A stretch of DNA of 64,000 nucleotides from Erysipelotrichales bacterium (GTDB taxonomy: Bacteria; Bacillota_I; Bacilli_A; Erysipelotrichales; Erysipelotrichaceae). The notes below the pieces were generated by a model that ran no database searches, was not told the origin of the DNA, and saw only the letters and a program-made list of their open reading frames with translations. Below are positions 9,506-16,159 of this stretch, piece by piece. A program made the position numbers and the translations under genes. How positions within the stretch are numbered: the stretch's first letter is position 1; each line of letters opens with the position of its first letter. The stretch lies in contig CAJTFG010000004.1 of the NCBI GenBank assembly GCA_910575705.1, positions 85,011 through 149,010 on the forward strand, read 5' to 3'.

Positions 9506-9562
9506 ATGTTTTTTATTTTATTTATGAGAAATATAGTATAATAATAGTAAGGATGTGATGGT

Positions 9563-10267
9563 ATGCCTTCTTATATTGAATTTCAGAATGTAAAAAAGAT
9601 ATATCACATGGGAGAAGTGGATATTGAAGCTTTATCCGGTGTTGATTTTTCTATAGATAAAGGAGAGTTTGTCGTTATTGCCGGCGCCAGCGGTGCGGGA
9701 AAGAGTACGATTTTGAATATATTAGGAGGTATGGACTCTGTCAGCAGCGGCAAGATTTATGTGGACGGCAATGAGATCAGCAGTTATAATGCTCGTCAGC
9801 TTACGACATATCGCCGTTATGATATCGGTTTCGTATTTCAGTTTTATAATCTTGTGCAAAATTTGACTGTTCAGGAAAATGTAGAGCTTGCGACGCAAAT
9901 ATGCAAGGATCCTCTTGATATCGTGGAAACGATTCGCGCAGTCGGATTGGAAGACAGAATGCATAATTTTCCCGCACAGCTGTCCGGAGGAGAACAGCAG
10001 CGTGTGGCGATCGCCCGTGCAATTGCGAAAAACCCGAAGATCCTGTTATGTGATGAGCCGACGGGGGCATTAGATTATCATACGGGGAAAGCGGTATTGA
10101 AACTGTTACAGGATACTTGCCGAAATCAAGGGGTCAGCGTCATTGTGATTACGCATAACCTTGCATTGACGGCTATGGGAGATAAAGTCATTAAAGTCAG
10201 AAATGGAAAAATAGAAAGTGTGACTGTCAATGAAGATCCATTACCGGTAGAAAGGATTGAATATTAG
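9563..10267 (+). CDS. ABC transporter ATP-binding protein, MacB/LolD type
   Basis: 234 residues. Walker A is GASGAGKST, the Q-loop lies in F-V-F-Q-F-Y-N-L-V, the signature is LSGGEQQRV, Walker B is [11 protein letters not shown], and the switch His is in VITHN. This is the LolD/MacB/FtsE class that drives mechanotransmission or lipoprotein/peptide handling rather than classical import. It pairs with the FtsX-like permease starting one base after its stop. ATG 9563 has AAGGATGTG upstream and a TATAAT at 9537-9542. Confidence 0.92.
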   Translation: MPSYIEFQNVKKIYHMGEVDIEALSGVDFSIDKGEFVVIAGASGAGKSTILNILGGMDSVSSGKIYVDGNEISSYNARQLTTYRRYDIGFVFQFYNLVQNLTVQENVELATQICKDPLDIVETIRAVGLEDRMHNFPAQLSGGEQQRVAIARAIAKNPKILLCDEPTGALDYHTGKAVLKLLQDTCRNQGVSVIVITHNLALTAMGDKVIKVRNGKIESVTVNEDPLPVERIEY

Positions 10268-10268
10268 G

Positions 10269-13200
10269 ATGCCATCTTCTCTTTGGAAAGATACCTTACG
10301 TGAAATAAAGAAAACATTGGGAAGGTTCTTCTCCATTTTTGCGATTGTCGCAATCGGAGTTGCTTTTTTTGCCGGTGTAAAGGCCAGTGTTCCGGATATG
10401 AAGTATACGGCAGATGCTTATTTTGATGAATATAATCTGCTGGATTTTCGCATTGTATCTACCGTTGGCTTTACAAAAGAAGATGTACAGGCAATTCGTG
10501 AAGTGAAAGGCGTGGAAGGCGTGGATGCGACGTATACCATGGAAGCGTTGACTATGGTAGGACCTCAGCAGCTCACATTAAAGGTCCATGCGCTTCCTGA
10601 GGCGGATCCGCGAGCGGATGATCCCGACTATATCAATCAGGCTAATCTTCAGGAAGGACGTATGCCGAGGACATCCGGCGAATGCCTTATTGAAAAAAAC
10701 GATATCGGAGACAGCGGTTTAAAGATCGGCGATACGATCGTTTTGAGTTCCGGAACAAATACGGATATATCCGAAAGTTTGAAAACAAAAGAATATACGA
10801 TCGTGGGTACGACGTTTAATCCTAACTACCTCTCTTATGAGAAAGGTTCCTCTTCCATCGGCAGCGGGAAGATCGATAACTATATCATGATATTGAAGGA
10901 TGACTTTAAAAGCGAGTATTATACGGAAGTCAATGTTACGGTAAAAGGAGCCAAGGATTACAATTCTTATGAAGAAGCGTATTTCGAGATCACGGATAAA
11001 GTGAAGACGGCATTGGAAGACGTCGGAGCGGATCGCAGTGAATTCCGCTTTGAAGAGATCAAAAAGCTGGCAAATGAGAAGTATGAAGAAGGATTAGCGG
11101 AATATGAAGACGGCAAAAAGCTATACGAGGAAGAGATAACCAAGGCGAAAGATGCCTTGGAAGATGCTAAGATCAAGCTTGCTGTCGGAGAGAACACATT
11201 ACAGATAGAAAAGAAAAACTATGAGGTAAAGATGGCGGAAGGGAAGCAACAGTTGGAAACAGCCAAAGCGCAGTTAGCTTCCGGTCAGCAGATATATCAG
11301 AATATAAAAAAGGAATTTGACGAGCGAAAACCACAGTTGGAAGAACAACTGACAAAGCTGGAAGGACAGCTGGATACGATCAAGGAACAAGTCCAGCGCA
11401 TTGACGAACAGATCGCTCAGACAAAACAGCAGCTGGAACAGCCGGGGCTTACCGACCTGGAAAAAGAGTTATTGAATCAGCGCCTCACATCGCTACAGCA
11501 GCAGAAAGATGTTGCGGAAGCAGCGCTTCCTATGATAGAGCCTACCATAAGCGCTATTCGCTCACAATTGGAGAATACGCAGTCACAGCTGCAGATGATG
11601 GAGGAGTATCTGCGTATTTTGCAGCAGCAGATCGATGAAGGGGAAAGAGAATTAGAAGAGGGAAAGAAAACCGCAGAACTTCAGTTCGCCTTGGCCGAGC
11701 AGGAACTGATCGACGGACGAGCTTCCCTTATCAGCGGTCAAATGGAATTGGCGAAACAGGAAAAGAAGGGGCTTGAAGAACTGGAACTTGCGGAAGAAAA
11801 ACTGGAAAAGGCAAAACGTGACATCGAAGAACTGCCGCAGCCGCAGTGGTATGTGTTGGATCGTCATTCGCATTATTCGTATATGGATTACGGCAGCGTA
11901 GCGGATCGCATGGATGGGATTTCCAAGGTGTTTCCTTTATTTTTCTTTTTAGTAGCTGCGCTTGTTTGTCTGACGACGATGACGCGCATGGTAGAAGAAC
12001 AGCGAAGTATGATCGGAACGATGAAAGCGTTGGGCTATGGTAAAGCGGCGATCGCTTTCAAATATGTTTTCTATGCATTTGTCGCCAGCGTATTAGGCAG
12101 CATCGTCGGCTGTGCTATCGGTATGACGCTGTTTCCTACGGTGATCTTTAATGCATGGGCATTGATGTATACGATCCCGCATATAAAATTTGTCATGCAG
12201 CCTGTCCTTGCGTTTACGGCTAGTTTTATCGTTATCGGTATAACGATGGCCGCTGCATATGCCGCGGTTTATAAAGAACTTATGGAAGTACCGTCTCAGC
12301 TTATGCGGCCGAAAGCGCCGAAGGTGGGAAAGAAGATCCTCTTGGAGAGGATCACCGTTTTATGGAGTCGCTTCTCTTTTATCCAAAAGGTAACGGCACG
12401 AAATATCTTCCGTTATAAAAAGCGCTTCCTTATGACAGTGATCGGTATTTCCGGATGTACGGCGCTGCTTGTGGCCGGTTTTGGTATTCAGGACAGCATC
12501 GGTGAGGTCGTTTCCAGACAGTATGGCGATATCATGCAGTATGATCTCTCCGTAATGTTTGACAAAGACGCAAGCCTGTCACAAAAAGAAGAGATCATGG
12601 ACGCATTGGCGAAAGATGGGCGTTTTGAGGCTCTTATGGGAGTAGGACAGTATAATGGAAATGCATATGATGGAAGTGAGACGGAAGCGATAACGATCGT
12701 TGTACCGAGTGATATAGAAGCGTTTAAGCAGTTTGTTTCCCTGCATACCAGAATAGGACAGAAAGAGCAGGAATTGTCCGGTGACAGTGTTTTGATTTCA
12801 GAGAAGTTGTCTATGAATTTGAATGTTTCCAAGGGAGATACCATGATAATCGACGATGGTGACGGTATTCAGCGGGAAGTCAAGGTCGGCGGTATCGTAG
12901 AAAACTATATCGGTCACTATGTATATATGGCTCCTGGCTATTATAAGGATATTTTCCATGTCAGGCAGGTCGATACGGCATTGCTTGCAAAGCTGAATGA
13001 TGCTGCACCGGAGGTAGAAGTAACCTTGGGAAATGAATTGATGAAGGATGAGCAAATCACTTCCGTTACGTTTTATTCAGGTATAGCGGAGAGTTTCCAA
13101 GATACGATCGCTTCCCTGAGCTTTGTTGTTGTCGTATTGATCATTGCGGCAGGAATGCTGGCATTCGTAGTATTGTATAATTTGACGAATGTCAATATCT

Positions 13201-13517
13201 CAGAGCGCGTTCGGGAAATAGCGACGATCAAGGTCCTCGGTTTTTATGATAAGGAAGTCTCTGCTTATGTTTATCGAGAAAATATATTTCTTACGATGAT
13301 CGGCGCCTTCTGCGGTTTATTCCTCGGTATCGGACTGCATCAGCTGATCATGAATCTAGCGGAATTGGAGTCGGTGATGTTCGGAAGAAATATCGCACTT
13401 TTATCCTTTGTTTTATCTTTCCTTATCACAATGCTGTTTTCGATCATTGTCAATCTTGTTATGTATCGTAAATTGAAAGAAGTTCCGATGGTCGAATCTT
13501 TAAAATCTGTAGAATAG
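10269..13517 (+). CDS. Large FtsX-like ABC permease with extracytoplasmic coiled coil
   Basis: 1082 residues from ATG 10269. A TTG at 10257 is possible, but its spacing to AAAGGA (10251-10256) is too short. Residues ~15-40 form the first membrane helix. A large outside region follows, with a long heptad-rich coiled coil from about 265 to 520 full of E, K and Q. The first FtsX domain (three helices) is at about 555-680, a second MacB-like periplasmic domain and helix start near 730, and the last three FtsX helices are at about 960-1080. This is a duplicated FtsX architecture with MacB-like N-terminal segments. Substrate unknown; peptide, lipid or cell-envelope remodelling roles occur in the family. 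Confidence 0.88.
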   Translation: MPSSLWKDTLREIKKTLGRFFSIFAIVAIGVAFFAGVKASVPDMKYTADAYFDEYNLLDFRIVSTVGFTKEDVQAIREVKGVEGVDATYTMEALTMVGPQQLTLKVHALPEADPRADDPDYINQANLQEGRMPRTSGECLIEKNDIGDSGLKIGDTIVLSSGTNTDISESLKTKEYTIVGTTFNPNYLSYEKGSSSIGSGKIDNYIMILKDDFKSEYYTEVNVTVKGAKDYNSYEEAYFEITDKVKTALEDVGADRSEFRFEEIKKLANEKYEEGLAEYEDGKKLYEEEITKAKDALEDAKIKLAVGENTLQIEKKNYEVKMAEGKQQLETAKAQLASGQQIYQNIKKEFDERKPQLEEQLTKLEGQLDTIKEQVQRIDEQIAQTKQQLEQPGLTDLEKELLNQRLTSLQQQKDVAEAALPMIEPTISAIRSQLENTQSQLQMMEEYLRILQQQIDEGERELEEGKKTAELQFALAEQELIDGRASLISGQMELAKQEKKGLEELELAEEKLEKAKRDIEELPQPQWYVLDRHSHYSYMDYGSVADRMDGISKVFPLFFFLVAALVCLTTMTRMVEEQRSMIGTMKALGYGKAAIAFKYVFYAFVASVLGSIVGCAIGMTLFPTVIFNAWALMYTIPHIKFVMQPVLAFTASFIVIGITMAAAYAAVYKELMEVPSQLMRPKAPKVGKKILLERITVLWSRFSFIQKVTARNIFRYKKRFLMTVIGISGCTALLVAGFGIQDSIGEVVSRQYGDIMQYDLSVMFDKDASLSQKEEIMDALAKDGRFEALMGVGQYNGNAYDGSETEAITIVVPSDIEAFKQFVSLHTRIGQKEQELSGDSVLISEKLSMNLNVSKGDTMIIDDGDGIQREVKVGGIVENYIGHYVYMAPGYYKDIFHVRQVDTALLAKLNDAAPEVEVTLGNELMKDEQITSVTFYSGIAESFQDTIASLSFVVVVLIIAAGMLAFVVLYNLTNVNISERVREIATIKVLGFYDKEVSAYVYRENIFLTMIGAFCGLFLGIGLHQLIMNLAELESVMFGRNIALLSFVLSFLITMLFSIIVNLVMYRKLKEVPMVESLKSVE

Positions 13518-13520
13518 GTC

Positions 13521-13548
13521 TTGAAATTTTTAAAAAATAATGTATTAT
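13521..13548 (+). promoter_or_regulatory. Probable promoter of tRNA-Leu(CAG)
   Basis: TTGAAA (13521-13526), 16-bp spacer, TATTAT (13543-13548), 29 bp before the tRNA. Confidence 0.5.
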
Positions 13549-13577
13549 ATATAAGTGCCTATATATGGCATTTATAT

Positions 13578-13663
13578 GCAGAAGTGGTGGAACGGCAGAC
13601 ACGCTGTCTTCAGGCGGCAGTGCGAGCAATCGCGTGAGAGTTCAAATCTCTTCTTCTGCACCA
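13578..13663 (+). tRNA. tRNA-Leu (anticodon CAG)
   Basis: Acceptor GCAGAAG pairs with CTTCTGC and CCA is encoded. The anticodon stem CTGTC/GGCAG encloses a loop with CAG after T33. A long variable arm typical of tRNA-Leu and a GTTCAAATC T-arm are present. Confidence 0.95.
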
Positions 13664-13675
13664 TATTGCAAACAG

Positions 13676-13697
13676 CCGCTCATGTGGAGCGGTTTTT
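13676..13697 (+). terminator. Terminator after tRNA-Leu
   Basis: CCGCT / AGCGG stem with a 7-nt loop and five T residues. Confidence 0.8.
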
Positions 13698-13798
13698 ATT
13701 TTATTATCCCACTTATTAGTTATTTATTATAATCAAACAATCGGTAGATCAGGATGAAGTAAGCAAAAAACAGTTCGATTTTTATGAAAAATCTCGGA

Positions 13799-13842
13799 TG
13801 TCAAATACTTTTGACAGACAAAAATATCATTTTATATAAAAT
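13799..13842 (+). promoter_or_regulatory. Promoter with inverted-repeat operator of the XRE regulator
   Basis: TTGACA (13811-13816), 18-bp spacer, TATAAA (13835-13840). A perfect 7-bp inverted repeat, TGTCAAA-TACT-TTTGACA (13799-13816), covers the -35 and is a likely autoregulatory operator for the gene behind it. Confidence 0.6.
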
Positions 13843-13859
13843 AATAATAGAGGTGCAAA

Positions 13860-14441
13860 ATGGATATTGGAACACGTATTAAAAAATATAGGGAATATCA
13901 AAATATTTCGCAAAATGAATTAGCATTAAAAGTCTTCGTATCGAGACAGACTATTTCAAATTGGGAAACTAATAAAAGCTACCCCGATATAAAAAGTTTA
14001 ATGATGTTAAGCAATATCTTTCATGTATCCTTAGATGATTTTATAAAAGAAGATGTGGAGGAGATGCGAAGCGTAATCGATAAAGGAAAAGTTAAACAGT
14101 TTAACGTAATGAGTTATATTTTTCTGGCAGAAATGTTAATTGTAATCATCAGCGCTTATCCGTTATGTGAACTTTATGGTTATACTGGGATTTTTGTTTG
14201 GCTGTTATTTTATGCAATAGCCTTCGGAACTGCGGCTATCATTGAAAAATTCAAAAAAAATAATGATATTCAAACTTATAAAGAAATCATTTCATTCATT
14301 GATGGAAAACGATTAACATATGAAGAAACGCAACGGGAGATAGGAAAAAGAATGTATCAGAAGATCCTATTTGCGATCTTAGCGGGGATCATAACGCTTA
14401 TTACGAATTTGATCATCATATGGATTATTAATAGCATTTAG
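13860..14441 (+). CDS. XRE-family regulator with membrane domain
   Basis: 193 residues. An HTH_3 domain is at 5-60 with the core S-R-Q-T-I-S-N-W-E-T. A linker leads to two hydrophobic helices at about 85-125 and a third near the C-terminus (about 168-192), so the DNA-binding domain is tethered to the membrane. Such proteins usually sense an envelope or peptide signal (inference). AGAGGTG precedes the ATG. A 32-residue membrane peptide gene follows within 30 bp and probably shares the transcript. No typical target gene is adjacent. Confidence 0.85.
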   Translation: MDIGTRIKKYREYQNISQNELALKVFVSRQTISNWETNKSYPDIKSLMMLSNIFHVSLDDFIKEDVEEMRSVIDKGKVKQFNVMSYIFLAEMLIVIISAYPLCELYGYTGIFVWLLFYAIAFGTAAIIEKFKKNNDIQTYKEIISFIDGKRLTYEETQREIGKRMYQKILFAILAGIITLITNLIIIWIINSI

Positions 14442-14470
14442 AAAAACGGAGAAATCATGGGAGGAAAATT

Positions 14471-14569
14471 ATGGAGTTTTGGATAATTATGATCGTATTT
14501 ATATGCATGGGCGGAAGCTGTTCACTGGCCGGTACTTGGTGGAGTAAAAAGAAAAAAGAAGAGGAATGA
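14471..14569 (+). CDS. 32-residue membrane peptide
   Basis: Short ORF with GAGGAAAATT before the ATG: a hydrophobic stretch (residues 3-22, W-I-I-M-I-V-F-I) followed by W-W-S and a K4-E3 tail. It is 29 bp downstream of the membrane-tethered XRE regulator and before a strong terminator, so the two are probably co-transcribed. It could be a small partner or modulator of the regulator. No family recognised; coding nature rests on the ribosome site and topology. Confidence 0.6.
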   Translation: MEFWIIMIVFICMGGSCSLAGTWWSKKKKEEE

Positions 14570-14632
14570 CAAATTTATCGTCCTGCTTTATATAAGAATG
14601 CAAGGCAGCTTCTGTAAATACGTCAGATGAGG

Positions 14633-14661
14633 ATCAGCTCCGAGAAAGGAGTTGATTTTTT
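14633..14661 (+). terminator. Terminator of the XRE/small-peptide operon
   Basis: ATCAGCTCC pairs with GGAGTTGAT (one G-U) around a GAGAAA loop, followed by six T residues. Confidence 0.9.
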
Positions 14662-14685
14662 AATGGTGATATTAAAAGAATTAGT

Positions 14686-14705
14686 GTGTTTGACAAGGGC
14701 ATAAT
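14686..14705 (+). repeat. Left inverted repeat of the recombinase element
   Basis: Matches the reverse complement of 17658-17677 at 17 of 20 positions. Lies 25 bp after the terminator of the preceding operon. Confidence 0.65.
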
Positions 14706-14742
14706 AACACGATACCTAAAGAATGGAGCCAACCTACACCTG

Positions 14743-14776
14743 ACCGCCGCTATTGGGGAAAACTCAAAGCGGCGGT
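14743..14776. repeat. 9-bp dyad in the left part of the element
   Basis: ACCGCCGCT (14743-14751) and AGCGGCGGT (14768-14776). The 11-mer ACCGCCGCTAT recurs inverted at 15771-15781. GC-rich unlike the host flanks. Confidence 0.6.
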
Positions 14777-14838
14777 TTCTGCGCGATATGTCCTGCGCCC
14801 TATTCGTTCCACAAATGCTAACATGTGGCGAGGTGCAC

Positions 14839-14859
14839 TTCGGGACATTTTGTCCCAAA
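14839..14859. repeat. GGGACA-TTT-TGTCCC palindrome, copy 1
   Basis: A 21-base near-perfect palindrome centred on TTT; one end base is mismatched. A perfect copy is at 15797-15817. Confidence 0.75.
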
Positions 14860-14899
14860 GGTACAAGGCCAATCGTCTCCCTTAATAAGAAAAATCTTT

Positions 14900-14965
14900 G
14901 TAAAGGAACCTTGACAAAACCGCCCTATGCTGCTATAATGCAAGTGTAAAGGAACCTTGTCAAAA
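14900..14965 (+). promoter_or_regulatory. Consensus promoter flanked by direct-repeat operators
   Basis: TTGACA (14911-14916), 17-bp spacer, TATAAT (14934-14939). Twenty-base copies at 14900-14919 and 14946-14965 differ at one base, 46 bp apart, and contain an AAGG-AA-CCTT dyad. One overlaps the -35 and the other lies at the transcript start. This is a likely operator pair for the XRE protein encoded directly downstream. Confidence 0.75.
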
Positions 14966-14981
14966 TGGGAGGTGACATTAT

Positions 14982-15197
14982 TTGGAAAACAGGGTTGAAG
15001 AATTACGAAAAAGGTTAGGCATGAATCAAGAAGATTTTGCAAAAGCACTTAAAGTTTCAAGACAAACTGTCAGTTCAATAGAAACGGGGAAATATAATCC
15101 CTCTTTAGAATTAGCTTTTACAATATCAGATTTTTTCGGTAAGCAAATTGAAGATATTTTTATCCATGAAAGGAGTTGCAAAGATGAAAAAAGGTAA
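14982..15197 (+). CDS. Small XRE-family regulator of the element
   Basis: 71 residues, a lone HTH_3 domain with V-S-R-Q-T-V-S-S-I-E-T (about 28-38) followed by the typical P-S-L-E-L-A-F-x-I-S-D-F-F-x-x-x-I-E-D-I-F end. The start is TTG 14982, placed by GGGAGGTGA seven bases upstream; no ATG fits. It overlaps the next gene by 14 bp. A perfect promoter and duplicated operator sit directly upstream, so autoregulation is likely. Proteins of this kind control maintenance or excision in mobile elements. Confidence 0.85.
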   Translation: MENRVEELRKRLGMNQEDFAKALKVSRQTVSSIETGKYNPSLELAFTISDFFGKQIEDIFIHERSCKDEKR

Positions 15198-15630
15198 TTT
15201 ATTAGAGGGTATTTTGTTTGCTTTGACAGGCATTATTCTTTTGGTTGTAGCACTTCTGACTGATAGTGTGCTGGACAGTTTGCTTATTGGTTTTGCTGCC
15301 GCAACTATCTCTTCTGGTATTTTTATGACTTGTAAATACTTCTATTGGAGTACATCTAAAAACAAAGAGCGTTATCAAGAAAAAATAGAAAATGAAAAAA
15401 TTGAACTTCACGATGAATTAAAATCAAAATTAAGAGATAAATCCGGTCGCTATGCATATGCCATCGGGCTTATGACAGTTAGTATTTCAATAATCATTTT
15501 CTCCATATTGGGAAAACTTGAAATCATTGATAATTCACGCTTAATAGTGCTATATCTGGGCGGCTATTTAATATTTCAAATTGTAATAGGTATCATAATA
15601 TTTAAGCAGGTGCTAAAAAAGTATGAATAG
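15184..15630 (+). CDS. Small four-helix membrane protein of the element
   Basis: 148 residues from ATG 15184, which has AGGAGT 7 bases upstream. Four hydrophobic helices are visible (about 9-27, 31-49, 90-112, 120-140) with a charged K/E-rich segment between the second and third. It is translationally coupled to the XRE gene (14-bp overlap). XRE plus small membrane protein pairs are common in Bacillota, but I do not recognise a named family or function. Confidence 0.7.
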   Translation: MKKGNLLEGILFALTGIILLVVALLTDSVLDSLLIGFAAATISSGIFMTCKYFYWSTSKNKERYQEKIENEKIELHDELKSKLRDKSGRYAYAIGLMTVSISIIIFSILGKLEIIDNSRLIVLYLGGYLIFQIVIGIIIFKQVLKKYE

Positions 15631-15647
15631 CAAACCCGACCGATCCA

Positions 15648-15744
15648 GTCAACGACAAGTAAATGGGTTTCACTTCTCCCACCGTTGACAGCCCCGTTTG
15701 TCTTTGCTGTTCGGTAATCAAGGGGCAACAGCCTAAAGTGTTGC
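15648..15744. repeat. Cluster of three nested inverted repeats
   Basis: GTCAACG (15648-15654) with CGTTGAC (15683-15689), enclosing a TGGG/CCCA pair; GCCCC (about 15691-15695) with GGGGC (15722-15726); GCAACA (15725-15730) with TGTTGC (15739-15744). It is non-coding and dense in dyads, and could be a structured RNA, a replication or transfer origin, or a regulatory fold of the element. Confidence 0.5.
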
Positions 15745-15796
15745 TATCTTATTCATAAGGAACAGACGCGATAGCGGCGGTGACGCAGCCAACCTC

Positions 15797-15817
15797 TTTG
15801 GGACATTTTGTCCCAAA
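15797..15817. repeat. GGGACA-TTT-TGTCCC palindrome, copy 2
   Basis: Perfect 9-bp inverted repeat TTTGGGACA / TGTCCCAAA around TTT; the second copy of the palindrome at 14839-14859. Confidence 0.8.
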
Positions 15818-15830
15818 GTAGGGGCAGGCC

Positions 15831-15863
15831 AAAGGGCGACACTGTAAAAGGTGCCGCCCTTTT
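15831..15863 (+). terminator. Terminator-like hairpin upstream of the 58-aa ORF
   Basis: AAAGGGCG (15831-15838) pairs with CGCCCTTT (15855-15862), extended by CAC/GTG across a mismatch, then TTTCT. It separates the XRE operon from the recombinase genes. Confidence 0.6.
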
Positions 15864-15898
15864 CTGCTGTCAAAAATTTTTGAAATGGGAGGGAGTTC

Positions 15899-16075
15899 AT
15901 GCAAACACAGCCAAAGTATCAAAGCGAAGTCACAACCGTTGTTATGGGAGAGCGGACAATCACCATCAAAAATCTCACCCCTATTCTCCCCCCAACAGAA
16001 CGGGAAAAACGCAAACGCGAGGTAGAGCAAAAGCTGTTTGACGTGTTCAGTAAGTACGCCGGACAGCGCGTGTAA
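15899..16075 (+). CDS. 58-residue protein preceding the recombinase
   Basis: ATG 15899 follows GGGAGGGA. The product has a short beta-like start (V-T-T-V-V-M-G-E-R-T-I-T-I), then I-L-P-P-T-E-R-E-K-R-K-R-E-V-E-Q and a helix ending F-S-K-Y-A-G. Short basic proteins of this type are often found just before large serine recombinases in clostridial elements (recollection). A role as accessory or directionality factor would be a guess. Codon use is GC-rich like the recombinase. Confidence 0.7.
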   Translation: MQTQPKYQSEVTTVVMGERTITIKNLTPILPPTEREKRKREVEQKLFDVFSKYAGQRV

Positions 16076-16088
16076 CCCATCGACATCC

Positions 16089-16117
16089 TTGTGATATGGG
16101 GCCGCCCGAGGTATAAT
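16089..16117 (+). promoter_or_regulatory. Promoter of the serine recombinase
   Basis: TTGTGA (16089-16094), 17-bp spacer, TATAAT (16112-16117), which gives a leader of about 35 nt. Confidence 0.6.
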
Positions 16118-16131
16118 ATAATTGTAGGTTG

Positions 16132-16154
16132 GCTCCCGTTTAACGGAAGGGAGC
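16132..16154 (+). promoter_or_regulatory. Hairpin occluding the recombinase ribosome binding site
   Basis: GCTCCC (16132-16137) pairs with GGGAGC (16149-16154). The right arm includes most of the AAGGGAG Shine-Dalgarno site six bases before ATG 16160. Confidence 0.5.
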
Positions 16155-16159
16155 TAATT

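Noticed and set aside
10257..10268. TTG start for the FtsX-like permease
   Set aside because: It lies one base after AAAGGA; the ATG at 10269 is a better distance and adds no conflict.
14686..14949. 87-codon open frame in the left part of the recombinase element
   Set aside because: It has no ribosome site, starts inside the inverted repeat, runs through dyads and the promoter of the XRE gene, and has no protein-like pattern.
15749..16041. Open frames on both strands across the 58-aa ORF region
   Set aside because: They cross the palindrome and terminator-like stem, lack ribosome sites and conflict with the well-supported 58-aa ORF.
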